Assembly (NCBI GenBank): GCA_963766995.1
Contig: CAVYCE010000001.1
Coordinates: forward strand, 124,001 to 188,000
Origin: Bog-473 sp963766995
GTDB taxonomy: Bacteria; Actinomycetota; Acidimicrobiia; Acidimicrobiales; RAAP-2
Direction of reading: 5' to 3'
Length of the DNA stretch: 64,000 nucleotides
Part shown: in pieces, positions 33,865 to 42,311 of the stretch
Numbering within the stretch: the stretch's first letter is position 1
Layout: the number at the start of each line of letters is the position of its first letter
Notes under the pieces: model-generated
Seen by the model: the letters and a program-made list of their open reading frames with translations, nothing else
The model's database searches: none
Told to the model about the DNA's origin: nothing
Position numbers and translations under genes: made by a program

Positions 33865-35267
33865 CACGAATTGCACACGTAGTTGCCGTTGTTCACGTCC
33901 ACGAACTGCCCGCTTTTGATGGTCATAAGCCAGTAGCAGGGTTCGGGCGTTGCTGGCTGATTCTGAGTGAAGGTCAACGGGGGGGACAGTCCGCCGAGAT
34001 TGTCATTCTTGATGGCCCAGAGGCCCTGGAGGAATTCAGCTGATGTAGGTGTGGCGGTCAGATACTTATCGGCCGCCACGGCCAGCATGCCGGCGGTCCA
34101 TTCGGCAGAGGTCGACGCGGACCCGGGCTCATTGGGGGCGTACGTCTTCATGGCTTGCTGATACGTCGACTGTGCCGGCGTGAAACTGTCAATCCACGGG
34201 AAATCCGATTGCCCCGCCAACAAGCCCGTGAGGTTGCTGTCGGTGACAAGGCTCGCGGTCACGGCGAGGCTGTCGACTGCATAAATAGGGCGGTATGCCT
34301 GTGCCACGCAGTCGTTCGACATGCGAATCAGACTGTCTGAATCGCCCGCGAAGTACACGAAAGTGGCACCTGCGCTCTTGGCGTCAATGCACTGGGCCGT
34401 GAAGTCCGGTTGCGTGAGACTGATTGTCGAGGAGTAGACCGTCGTTGCCCCTTCAGTGACGGTGCCGGTCTTGATGAACGGGCTGACCGTGGTGGTGCAG
34501 CCAGGATCCTCGACGCAGTAGAGCACGGCCATCTTCGTGTAGCCAGCAGTCACAGCGGCACGTATCGTGAAATCGGCTTCGGCACTGGGTGGGTAAGCGC
34601 TCGACCCCTGGGGGAACAGGATGGGGCTTTCCCACCACTCGTTAGCGTCGGAGTCTCCACCGATGACCGGGATGTCCTGCTGCGCCAGATAGGGCTCGCT
34701 GGCACTGACCGTCAGGGGCACAAAATTTCCGACAAACGCGATCACATGATCCTGCGTCACTTCCTGCTCAACCTCGGACACACTTGTTGAGGGATCGCCT
34801 CCATCGTCTTCAGCAAATATGTGGACCGGATGGCCGTTCAGGCCGCCGTGGGCGTTGATGTACTCCTCCCATACTTGGAGCGCCGGTTCCGCTCCCCCGA
34901 ATACCGCTCCGGCCACGCCGCTATAGGTGCCGACATTGCCCAGGTTGATGGTGGACTCCGTCGCTTGCGATGGGCTCGCTGACGAATTTTGGGGCGCAGC
35001 GTTTCCGGTCAAACCCGGTCTAGCGCCAACAGGTTGGCCGGAATCGCCCGGAGTGTCTTGAGAGGCCGCGCCGGTAGCCGAAGAGATGCCGTTCACTGCG
35101 CCGGCAGACGTCCTGCTGGGCTGTTGGGACGAATTCGATTGAATGGCCTGCTTGATGATGGGCCGTTTCGCTGCGGCGACAATCGCCTGATTCACACGGG
35201 AACCGCATGACGCCGTCAACGCTCCGAGCGCAACCACCACCAGAATCAGCGCTACCCGCCTAGGCAC
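33864..35267 (-). CDS. lipoprotein ABC substrate-binding protein (Peripla_BP_6)
   Basis: The 467-residue protein has a short basic start, a hydrophobic segment (VALILVVVALGALTASC) and a lipobox-like Cys, so it is probably a lipid-anchored SBP. A Gln/Ser/Thr-rich linker of about 80 residues follows. The binding domain begins INLGNVGTYSGVAGAVFGGAEPALQ with the family's VHIFAEDDGGDPSTS. GTG 35267 is the chosen start because TAGGAG stands 6 bases before it. It is co-transcribed with the secreted hydrolase, suggesting capture of the hydrolysis product. No permease or ATPase gene is nearby, so it is an orphan SBP locally. Confidence 0.85.
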   Translation of the reverse strand: MPRRVALILVVVALGALTASCGSRVNQAIVAAAKRPIIKQAIQSNSSQQPSRTSAGAVNGISSATGAASQDTPGDSGQPVGARPGLTGNAAPQNSSASPSQATESTINLGNVGTYSGVAGAVFGGAEPALQVWEEYINAHGGLNGHPVHIFAEDDGGDPSTSVSEVEQEVTQDHVIAFVGNFVPLTVSASEPYLAQQDIPVIGGDSDANEWWESPILFPQGSSAYPPSAEADFTIRAAVTAGYTKMAVLYCVEDPGCTTTVSPFIKTGTVTEGATTVYSSTISLTQPDFTAQCIDAKSAGATFVYFAGDSDSLIRMSNDCVAQAYRPIYAVDSLAVTASLVTDSNLTGLLAGQSDFPWIDSFTPAQSTYQQAMKTYAPNEPGSASTSAEWTAGMLAVAADKYLTATPTSAEFLQGLWAIKNDNLGGLSPPLTFTQNQPATPEPCYWLMTIKSGQFVDVNNGNYVCNS

Positions 35268-35624
35268 GTGGGCTCCTACGGGGCCGAACCCCTTGAAGGC
35301 TCCCCTCCTTGCCCCGCAAATGCAGGTCTGCGGTGTCACTCGGACATCTATCCCCCCCGGGACCGACAATCGCTGGCTGGATACTTGGTTCTCGCTTTAT
35401 ACGATATTTCGTTCTCCATGTAAAGGGAACAAGGTTCTACAATCAATCGGCGGGTGAACGGGCGGCACGACCGAGTGGCCCAGGCCTAGTTTCGCGACCA
35501 CCATTCAAACGATTACGCGCCTGTTGCGGCATTCCCGAATATGTCGTTCTTGACCAGAGAGACTACCGTTTTCGCAGCTGGCGCCCCTTTCTGGATCGCC
35601 ATCCATTGAAAGGAACTGAGCACC
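35268..35624. other. 357-bp divergent intergenic region
   Basis: This is the longest non-coding stretch in the window, between the lipoprotein SBP (minus) and an SDR (plus). It is relatively AT-rich around 35390-35450 and contains a small inverted repeat ACGATATTTCGT at 35401-35412, which could be an operator. Promoters for both genes must lie here, but I cannot assign -35/-10 boxes confidently. AAAGGAA at 35609-35615 is the ribosome-binding site of the SDR. I see no RNA gene or coding sequence. Confidence 0.5.
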
Positions 35625-36383
35625 GTGGAGATCCCTGGAAAGAAGGCAGTCATCGTCGGAGGCGCCTCCGGAATGGCCAAAGCCAGCGCCGAACTGCTGC
35701 ATCAGAAAGGCGCCGCCATCGCCATCTTGGACCTGCCTACTTCGGCAGGAGCGGAGGTTGCCAAAAGTCTCAACGGCTCTTTCCACCCCGTCAACGTCAT
35801 GGACGAAGGCGACGTCGAGATCGCTCTGGGCGAAGCTGTTGAGACGCTCGGGGGCCTTCATATTGCGGTCAACACAGCGGGTGGCGGCACTGCGAGGCGC
35901 ACGCTGTCCAAGGACGGTCCGCACCCGCTCGATGAGTTCCGACGCACCATTGAACTGAACCTGATCGCCACCTTCAATCTGAACAGACTTCAGGCTTCCC
36001 ACATGTCGAACAACGAACCGGAGGATGGCGAGCGCGGCATCATCATCGATACGGCATCCATTGCCGCCTACGAAGGGCAAATCGGCCAGGTGGCCTACAC
36101 CGCCGCCAAGGCTGGAATCGCCGGCATGACGCTCACCATGGCCCGAGACCTCGGGAGCCTCGGCATCCGCGTCCTAGCGATTGCGCCCAGTCTGTTCGCC
36201 ACCGGCATCACCGAGGGGATCCCCGATGAGTTTGCCGCCACTTTGACCAAGGATGCCGCCTTCCCCAAGCGATTGGGCCGACCCGAGGAATACGGGCGAC
36301 TTGCGGTGGCAATGGTGGAAAATCCCATGCTCAACGGCTGCTGTATTCGTCTCGACGGGGGCCAGCGCTTCGCCCCGAAATAG
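35625..36383 (+). CDS. SDR, type II 3-hydroxyacyl-CoA dehydrogenase-like
   Basis: The 252-residue SDR has VGGASGMAKASA as the cofactor loop and Asp in AILDLPTSAG (NAD preference). Its NTAGGGTARR motif and catalytic pair YTAAK, with Ser in DTASIAAYEGQIGQ, match the HSD17B10/FabG-like group of 3-hydroxyacyl-CoA dehydrogenases. It would oxidise a beta-hydroxyacyl-CoA or hydroxysteroid. The GTG start has AAAGGAA 9 bases upstream. It stands alone, divergent from the SBP/hydrolase pair and separated by 251 bp from the next gene. Confidence 0.9.
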   Translation: MEIPGKKAVIVGGASGMAKASAELLHQKGAAIAILDLPTSAGAEVAKSLNGSFHPVNVMDEGDVEIALGEAVETLGGLHIAVNTAGGGTARRTLSKDGPHPLDEFRRTIELNLIATFNLNRLQASHMSNNEPEDGERGIIIDTASIAAYEGQIGQVAYTAAKAGIAGMTLTMARDLGSLGIRVLAIAPSLFATGITEGIPDEFAATLTKDAAFPKRLGRPEEYGRLAVAMVENPMLNGCCIRLDGGQRFAPK

Positions 36384-36471
36384 GCGACCACCGTGAGTGC
36401 GAGATCCCGTTCGATCGGTCGAGCTCGGCCCTAAGCGAGCCTGCCGGTTGGATCAGGCGTCTATTCTAGAT

Positions 36472-36486
36472 ATTTCCGATGGAAAT
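36472..36486. promoter_or_regulatory. palindrome ATTTCC-GAT-GGAAAT upstream of the membrane/secreted/ABC unit
   Basis: This is a perfect 6-bp inverted repeat with a 3-base spacer in the 245-bp space between the SDR stop and the membrane protein start (36629). A TCTAGA stands directly before it (36465-36470). It is a candidate operator or promoter-overlapping element for the following four-gene unit. Nothing else recognisable is in this space. Confidence 0.4.
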
Positions 36487-36628
36487 CATCTGGTTAAGCA
36501 CCCTTGATCGACCATGCCGATTCTCACACCGACATTCCGGAAACGGAACAACGACAAGGCGGAAGCGTGGCAGAGCTGACGTGGCCAGCGGTGGGGAGCA
36601 GTGACACTGGCAGTCTCGGACACCGGAC

Positions 36629-37639
36629 TTGGCGATGGCGGTAGCCACCCCGGGTCGGGTGCTCCTGGATCTCGACCTGCCTTCGGCGCCGCCCGTGACG
36701 ACGGGTGTCACAGCTCCAATTCGTCGCCGTAAAGGGCCGGCAGTCGCGCTCATTGTTCTGGGAGTGATCCTCGTGTTCGGACCGATCTTTGGTGGAATGT
36801 TCGCCAAGACCGCCGCCGGAAATCAGATGATCGTTCAGTTCGCTCCCTACATGGAGTCCAGTTCCCTGGCTCGGTACGACCACGACATCGGCATCTTGCA
36901 TGCTGCTGCAGTCGGCACCGCATCTGTCTACCGGGATCAAGACATCCCGAACGGCCGGTATCCCGGACTCGACACCTTCCGCCATGATTCGACGGCGATT
37001 GTCGGGCGCGCCACAACCCTCCTTCACCGAGTAAAGGGGGCACAGGGCGACTACCACCAGGTGGCGCGCATAGGTGGCTTCGACCGCATTCCTTTTCTCA
37101 TCATCGTGAGCGGACTGGTCGGCATCTATGGCGGTGGTGTGCTCCTCATCGGTCGACGGAGCCGCGCCGTACCGGCCGCTGTACTCGTGGTGCTTGCTTC
37201 ATCCGCACTCATCATCTATCCGTTCGTCAGCGGCCTCTTCGGTGGCGCACAGGCCGGGCGGAACATGTTCCATGCTCTGTCTCCGGTGATGACGCCGCAC
37301 CAGGTTCGCCAACTGCAGGATGATTTCATCGTCCTGGTCAACGCGGACGGAGAACTGTCGACCACCTTTCGAGGTGTCCCCCGTGGCGGACCTTCTGCCA
37401 CCGCAATCACCTCCTTGGTGCGCCACTGGCCAGCCGTTTCTTCTGATCTGGCCTCGTTGGTTGGCGTCATCAACGACAACATCACCAACTTCAACTCTCT
37501 CAACGACCTTGATGCGCTGACCCGCGGTGTCGGGATCTCCGGACTCGAATCGTTCCCTTGGGCGTTGATTGGAATTGGAGTGGTCAGCGCCACCCTGGCT
37601 GTCGAGGCGATGCCACGCCGTGGAAAGGAATCACAATGA
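36629..37639 (+). CDS. uncharacterised multi-pass membrane protein
   Basis: This is a 336-residue protein with an N-terminal transmembrane segment (AVALIVLGVILVFGPIFGGMF, residues about 38-58). An extracytoplasmic domain of about 95 residues contains a D-H-D and several His residues. Two close transmembrane segments follow (around 157-205), then a second loop of about 100 residues and a final segment near 310-328. I recognise no named family. The layout, loop-TM-TM-loop-TM, suggests a sensor or an accessory of the ABC exporter encoded two genes later. The TTG at 36629 or the in-frame ATG six bases later may start it. The stop overlaps the ATG of the secreted protein gene (ATGA). Confidence 0.7.
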   Translation: MAMAVATPGRVLLDLDLPSAPPVTTGVTAPIRRRKGPAVALIVLGVILVFGPIFGGMFAKTAAGNQMIVQFAPYMESSSLARYDHDIGILHAAAVGTASVYRDQDIPNGRYPGLDTFRHDSTAIVGRATTLLHRVKGAQGDYHQVARIGGFDRIPFLIIVSGLVGIYGGGVLLIGRRSRAVPAAVLVVLASSALIIYPFVSGLFGGAQAGRNMFHALSPVMTPHQVRQLQDDFIVLVNADGELSTTFRGVPRGGPSATAITSLVRHWPAVSSDLASLVGVINDNITNFNSLNDLDALTRGVGISGLESFPWALIGIGVVSATLAVEAMPRRGKESQ

Positions 37640-38460
37640 AACACATCTTGCGAACGTCGGCCCGACTGAGGCAGCTAATGGTCGCCATACTGGTCGGCGC
37701 CTGCAGTTTGACTGGGCTGGTCGGTTCACTGAGCCCGGCCGGCGCGACTAATTCTTCAAGCGGCCGACAGCTGGTCGGGCTGTTCCGGCTTACTCCTGGC
37801 TCGGCCGTTGGCAACCACCTCAGCGGCACATGGTTCCGAATGCTGCAGCCAGACGCCACCGTGGCGAATGGTCCGTTCATGAAGAACACCAACTCAGCCG
37901 CTGATGGCGGGTTGGCCACATTGCTCAGCCCCGGAACGGCAGGCGGATTTCGCACGGGGGCGTACCAGTCGCAACCGAATCCGGCATTTGATTCGGGAGG
38001 GAACTCGCTGGCCAGTGCCATCACTGCGCCAACCGAATTCTTTAACGTCAAGTTCAGTATTTCGACCAACAAGATTGATCCACAAACCAAAACCGCGTGC
38101 GCCCCACCCATCGTTGAACTGAAAAATGGCAAGCTCACCGCCGATCTCTCCTCCTGGGCGGCATCGTGGAACAAGCAGAACTTCAATCAAGGCGCACCGA
38201 AACCGATCCGCAGCACCGGTGCAAAGTCTCCGGGCCAACAGCAAGCCCAAGCGGCGTGGAATTACGTCTCACAGCGATGGTTGGGATCAGCAGCCAAGTC
38301 GACTGTCACCGGCTCAAGCGCAACCGGTACCTACCACCCCAGAACCGGAGCGTTCGAACTGCAGTGGACCAGCCTCATTGTCGGTGGCCCATTCAGCGGA
38401 TTCACCGGTCTTTGGCATCTGGCTGGCGTATTCACACCATCCGGGCGATCCGGCTCTTAA
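37636..38460 (+). CDS. uncharacterised secreted protein
   Basis: The 274-residue protein has a Sec signal peptide (KHILRTSARLRQLMVAILVG, hydrophobic core to about residue 35, AGA cleavage-like site). The mature protein is rich in Gly, Ser, Thr and Asn, with segments such as NHLSGTWFRMLQPDATVANG and GPFSGFTGLWHLAGVFTP. It looks beta-rich. Similar proteins of unknown function are secreted by actinobacteria, but I cannot name a family. AAAGGAA precedes ATG 37636, which overlaps the membrane protein stop, so the two are co-translated. It is followed after 24 bases by ABC exporter genes, suggesting a joint envelope role. Confidence 0.7.
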   Translation: MKHILRTSARLRQLMVAILVGACSLTGLVGSLSPAGATNSSSGRQLVGLFRLTPGSAVGNHLSGTWFRMLQPDATVANGPFMKNTNSAADGGLATLLSPGTAGGFRTGAYQSQPNPAFDSGGNSLASAITAPTEFFNVKFSISTNKIDPQTKTACAPPIVELKNGKLTADLSSWAASWNKQNFNQGAPKPIRSTGAKSPGQQQAQAAWNYVSQRWLGSAAKSTVTGSSATGTYHPRTGAFELQWTSLIVGGPFSGFTGLWHLAGVFTPSGRSGS

Positions 38461-38484
38461 GTTGTCTCAGCTATTTCTTCAACA

Positions 38485-39249
38485 ATGCGGATGAACCCTG
38501 GAGTAACGCCGGCGCCACTCGATGACCATCTGGCGGTCGCCGTCGTGGTCAAGGAAGCCACGAAGATCATTGAGGGCGTCACGGTTCTCGACAATGTCTC
38601 ATTTACCGCGCAGCCCGGACGAGTCACGGCCTTTCTCGGCCCAAACGGGGCTGGTAAGTCGACCACCCTTCGCGTCATTCTGGGCGTCGATCGCCTCACT
38701 TCAGGACAAGCACTCATTGGCGGACGTCCATTCCGCGATCACCCCCACCCAATTCAAGTGGCCGGTACTCTCCTGACGCCCGACGGGGCTCACCCCCGCC
38801 GAACGGCGCGGGGTCATCTGAGCGTGGTGGCGACCAGCAATGGATTGCCTCGAGATTCGGTCCAGCGAGCACTCGACCTCGCCGGCATCGCACCCATTGC
38901 GGAACTCCCGGTGGGTCGGATGTCGCTTGGCATGCGGCAGCGGTTGGGCCTGGCCACTGCGCTCATCGGTGATCCGGCAGTCGTCATCCTCGATGAACCA
39001 CACAATGGACTCGATACCGCGGCCATACGGTGGTTGCGCGTCGTACTTCGTGCCCTGGCCGACAGCGGCCGTACGGTGCTCCTCTCCAGCCATCTCATGG
39101 CGGAGATCGAACTCATCTGCGACGACGTGGTCGTCATTCGCCAAGGAAGGATCTGCTTCGCATCCACCCTGGTCGAGTTCACCAAAGGCACTTCTTCGGA
39201 ACCAATTGCGCTCGAAGAGCGATATCTACAACTGGTGGGTGAGGCATGA
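38485..39249 (+). CDS. ABC transporter ATP-binding protein (ABC-2/DrrA-like exporter)
   Basis: The 254-residue ATPase has Walker A GPNGAGKST near residue 53, an ABC signature MSLGMRQRLGLATAL, Walker B AVVILDEPHNGLD and a switch His in LSSHLMAEIE. The signature LSxGMRQRL is typical of DrrA/NatA-like exporters. Its stop overlaps the permease ATG by 4 bases, so the two proteins form an exporter of two ATPases and two permeases. The exported compound is unknown; the preceding membrane and secreted proteins could be cargo, accessories or sensors. A Gln-to-His change in the DEPHNG sequence (usually DEPxxG) is unremarkable. Confidence 0.92.
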   Translation: MRMNPGVTPAPLDDHLAVAVVVKEATKIIEGVTVLDNVSFTAQPGRVTAFLGPNGAGKSTTLRVILGVDRLTSGQALIGGRPFRDHPHPIQVAGTLLTPDGAHPRRTARGHLSVVATSNGLPRDSVQRALDLAGIAPIAELPVGRMSLGMRQRLGLATALIGDPAVVILDEPHNGLDTAAIRWLRVVLRALADSGRTVLLSSHLMAEIELICDDVVVIRQGRICFASTLVEFTKGTSSEPIALEERYLQLVGEA

Positions 39250-39980
39250 CCTCAGCCTGGCGAGCCGAACTCTTGAAGATCGCCACCGTGCGGGGGCAAT
39301 GGGTCAGTGCCCTCCTCGTCACCATGGCCATCCCTGTCGTCTCCTTCCTCGTGGTCACCACTGGTGGTCTCAGCTCAGATCAGTCGACGACCAGCGGTGC
39401 TGCCACGGGCTCATTGGCGGGCCTACTGGCGTTCGGCGTCTGGAGCGCCACGATCACGGCCGGCGAATACGCCCAAGGGACGATCGTCACCACGCTGACG
39501 ACGGTGCCACGTCGCACTTCGCTCTTCACCGCCAAGTTGACGGCCATGGCCACGGTCGCAGGAGTGGGCGCGCTGGTCTCTACCGTCATCACATTGCTTG
39601 TCGTGCTCGGTGTCCGAGCACCCGGGCACTACGGGTTGGGTGACCCACTGGTGCTGTACAGCGTCATCCTCGCGGTCATTGCCGTTGTGGTGGCCAGCGC
39701 CTGCGCCGGCATCATCACCAGGTCCCCCAGCGCGTCCATCGCCATTGTGGTCGTGGCGTTAGTTCTCCCCAGAGCGGCCAGTAGCTTGCTCGGCAGCCTG
39801 CAGCCTTGGGTGGTCGGTGCTAGTCCCAGCGCTGTCGTTACGGAAATCGTGGGCGGCTCACAGCTCGCGTCCAATCAAACGTTTCCCGCAGGAACATTGG
39901 CCGCATTACTCACCATGTTGGGGATCGCTGGTGCAGTCACTATCGCTGGAGCCCTGACGTTCTTTCGCCGCGACGAATAA
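39246..39980 (+). CDS. ABC-2 type transporter permease
   Basis: This is a 244-residue integral membrane protein with about six hydrophobic segments (first VSALLVTMAIPVVSFLVVTT, last LTMLLGIAGAVTIAGALTFF-like) and a cytoplasmic tail FFRRDE. The N-terminal AWRAELLKIATVRGQW pattern is the usual membrane-entry helix of ABC-2 permeases (TSAxxAExxKLxT-type). It pairs with the ATPase whose gene overlaps it by 4 bases. It ends the four-gene unit; a 72-bp space follows without an obvious terminator. Confidence 0.88.
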   Translation: MTSAWRAELLKIATVRGQWVSALLVTMAIPVVSFLVVTTGGLSSDQSTTSGAATGSLAGLLAFGVWSATITAGEYAQGTIVTTLTTVPRRTSLFTAKLTAMATVAGVGALVSTVITLLVVLGVRAPGHYGLGDPLVLYSVILAVIAVVVASACAGIITRSPSASIAIVVVALVLPRAASSLLGSLQPWVVGASPSAVVTEIVGGSQLASNQTFPAGTLAALLTMLGIAGAVTIAGALTFFRRDE

Positions 39981-40052
39981 TCGACCCGACACTGAATCAT
40001 TCGAGCCTGGCAGCCTGGGTTTGTAATTCCACGCGCCGGGAATAAACGAACC

Positions 40053-40217
40053 ATGCTGCTCCTAGTGCTTCTCCTCATCGTCCTGCTCTTCGCCGGTGGT
40101 GGCTTTGCCCTTCACTTCTTATGGATAGTGGCGGTGATCTTTGCCTTCTTCTGGCTCGTGGGCGCGGCTCTCGGTCGCGGCGAAGCTGCTGGACGGCATA
40201 AGTTCTATAGATGGTGA
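40053..40217 (+). CDS. 54-residue hydrophobic membrane protein
   Basis: This short gene encodes two hydrophobic stretches (LLLVLLLIVLLFAGGGFAL and WIVAVIFAFFWLVGAALG) and a basic Arg/Lys/Tyr-rich tail ending YRW. The pattern, FAGGGFALHFLW then a second helix then an Arg-rich end, matches the small hydrophobic proteins widespread in actinobacteria and thought to be stress-related membrane proteins. The function is unknown. ATG 40053 has weak upstream AAACGAA. It is followed after 80 bases by a zinc-ribbon peptidase gene on the same strand. Confidence 0.7.
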   Translation: MLLLVLLLIVLLFAGGGFALHFLWIVAVIFAFFWLVGAALGRGEAAGRHKFYRW

Positions 40218-40297
40218 TTCAGCATGGGACGGCGAAGTCACCGCTGGCCATATCGGCCGACGTTGTGACAACAAGCTGATTCGCCGGAAATTCAGAC

Positions 40298-41335
40298 GTG
40301 CGAGATTTCTTGTGCCCATCATGCGGCCAACATTTGACCTTCGAGAATTCGAGATGCCTGAGCTGTAACAGTGAGCTGGGCTTCGATTTGGGTACTGGCA
40401 CCATGCAGGTGCTGGACGACACTGGTCAAACGAATAAGGAAGCAACACTACGGTGCGCCAATTTCGAATTGGCTGGCTGCAATTGGCTCGCATCCATCGA
40501 CAGCGCAGTGGGGCTGTGTACTTCCTGCGCCCTGACCCGGACCCGGCCAGCTGACGACGATCCGGAGGCTTTGCCGGCGTTTGCTCTGGCCGAAGCGGCC
40601 AAGCGCCGATTGGTAGCGGAGTTGTCGGAACTCGGCCTTCCCATTCAGCCCAAGAGCGATGTCGGATCACGTGGCCTTTGCTTTGATTTGCTATCGAGTT
40701 CCCACGAACGCATCTCTACCGGTCACCTCGATGGCGTAATCACCCTTGACCTAGCGGAGGGAGACGACTTACACCGAGAACAGGTGCGCCTTTCAATGGA
40801 CGAGCCCTATCGCACGGTGCTCGGACACTTTCGTCACGAGATAGGACATTATTTCTTTCGCGTGCTCGTCGTGGGAGACGCGGCGGAGGCCGAATGTGCC
40901 TCATTGTTTGGCAACCCGAACGCCGACTACCAGGCCGCCCTCGATCACCACTATGCAGAAGGTCCTCCCCCTGACTGGTCCGAGACCTTCGTCTCCGCTT
41001 ACGCATCGATGCACCCCGCGGAGGACTGGGCCGAGACCTTCGCTCACTATCTGCACATTCGGTCCACATTGGACACTGCCGCCGCATTCGGTTTCGCCCC
41101 TGCCGCCGCTTCAGTGGCCTCAACCATTCCTGGAGAAGTTGGGTTCGATCACATCATCGACCTGTGGCTCCCTTTGGCCTGGTCACTCAATATGGTGAAC
41201 CGCACCATGGGTCATCCAGACCTCTATCCCTTCGTGCTGCCTCCAAAGTCGTTGAGCAAACTTCACTTGGTGCATCGATTGGTCTCGGGATTTAGGGCCG
41301 AGACGCTGCCACAGGAAGTCGGCATCCCAGCCTGA
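40298..41335 (+). CDS. zinc-ribbon putative metallopeptidase (Peptidase_Mx/DUF2248-like)
   Basis: The 345-residue protein begins with a zinc ribbon (Cys6, Cys9, Cys20, Cys23 in CPSCGQHLTF...RCLSC), then a second Cys cluster near residues 52-78. The peptidase core has H180-E-x-x-H184 (HFRHEIGHYFF), and a downstream Glu in EDWAETFAHYLH probably completes the zinc site. This matches the uncharacterised putative zinc-binding metallopeptidase family found in many bacteria. There is no signal peptide, so it is probably cytoplasmic. The substrate is unknown. GTG 40298 gives the N-terminal ribbon intact. An 11-bp inverted repeat GTTGTGACAAC lies at 40262-40272 upstream. Confidence 0.85.
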   Translation: MRDFLCPSCGQHLTFENSRCLSCNSELGFDLGTGTMQVLDDTGQTNKEATLRCANFELAGCNWLASIDSAVGLCTSCALTRTRPADDDPEALPAFALAEAAKRRLVAELSELGLPIQPKSDVGSRGLCFDLLSSSHERISTGHLDGVITLDLAEGDDLHREQVRLSMDEPYRTVLGHFRHEIGHYFFRVLVVGDAAEAECASLFGNPNADYQAALDHHYAEGPPPDWSETFVSAYASMHPAEDWAETFAHYLHIRSTLDTAAAFGFAPAAASVASTIPGEVGFDHIIDLWLPLAWSLNMVNRTMGHPDLYPFVLPPKSLSKLHLVHRLVSGFRAETLPQEVGIPA

Positions 41336-41465
41336 GCAGCAATTGGCATTACGGCAACACCCAACCGAGTGGGACGTACCAACGCCGACATCGATCGCCC
41401 CTTCAGATGAGCCGTAACATGCCGTCCTACATATCGCAGTTCGTTGGAGAAATGACGCCCGATCC

Positions 41466-42284
41466 ATGACGACAGGACCCATGACCGAACCAAAAGGGCC
41501 GGCCGCGCTCATCTCCACTCTCAGCCTGACTGAAGATGCTCCCGATCGCTTTGTCGCTCCGCTTCCTTTGGGTGAGGGACGCATTTTCGGAGGTCAGGTA
41601 GCGGCGCAGGCCCTCAAGGCTGCCTGCATGACGGTAGATCCGGGGCGCCTGCCCCACTCTCTCCACCTCTATTTCATTCGTCGAGGTCGAGGAGGCGTGG
41701 ATCTGAGCTTCTTGGTCGAACGCAGCCGAGACGGACGCACCTTTTCCGCTCGGCATGTGACCGCACTGCAGGAAGGCAAGCCCATCCTCGAAATGATGGT
41801 GTCGTTCCAAACCCCTGAAGATGCTCCGGAAAGGGAATATCTGTCCATACCTGACGTACCGGACCCTGAGACCCTCGAACCCCTTCGACTGGGCTGGCTG
41901 GCCGGGTCCGCCTTTGACCTTCGGCCGACGAAGCCGCAGCCTGAGGGCGTGCCGCCTTGGCACATTCACCCCTTCTGGATCCGAGTGCGGTCGGACATTG
42001 AGCGCGACCCCACCACGGATGCGTGCGTCTTGGTCTATCTGTCCGACATCGGGTTCATGGGTGTGGCTGCCATTCCGGAAGTGAAGCTGAACCCGATGGG
42101 AGCAGGCAGCCTCGATCACGCCGTCTGGTTCCACCGGCCCTACGACCCGACGGAATGGCTCCTCTACTGCGCCGACCCAATCTCAAACTCCAGCGCCAGA
42201 GGATTCGCCACCGCTTCTCTTTTCGATCGCCAAGGTCGGCTCGTGGCATCACTGGCGCAGGAAGCCCTCCTCCGGCCGGAGTAG
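41466..42284 (+). CDS. tesB: acyl-CoA thioesterase II
   Basis: The 272-residue double-hotdog protein shows the TesB landmarks: RIFGGQVAAQALKAAC near the start, PHSLHLYFIRRGRGGVDLSF, and the C-terminal hotdog with SLDHAVWFHRPYDPTEWLLY and GFATASLFDRQGRLVASLAQEALLR. It hydrolyses acyl-CoA to free acid and CoA, and could recycle CoA from dead-end intermediates. The start ATG 41466 or the ATG at 41481 are both possible. The 130-bp upstream space holds no gene and no clear promoter. The gene lies 27 bases before a nitroreductase gene on the same strand. Confidence 0.92.
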   Translation: MTTGPMTEPKGPAALISTLSLTEDAPDRFVAPLPLGEGRIFGGQVAAQALKAACMTVDPGRLPHSLHLYFIRRGRGGVDLSFLVERSRDGRTFSARHVTALQEGKPILEMMVSFQTPEDAPEREYLSIPDVPDPETLEPLRLGWLAGSAFDLRPTKPQPEGVPPWHIHPFWIRVRSDIERDPTTDACVLVYLSDIGFMGVAAIPEVKLNPMGAGSLDHAVWFHRPYDPTEWLLYCADPISNSSARGFATASLFDRQGRLVASLAQEALLRPE

Positions 42285-42311
42285 CAATCGAGGCTTTCTC
42301 AGCTGCTCCCT

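Noticed and set aside
41353..41417. Inverted repeat TTACGGC...GCCGTAA in the space before tesB as a terminator
   Set aside because: Seven-base arms with a loop of about 50 bases are too weak, and no T-run follows.
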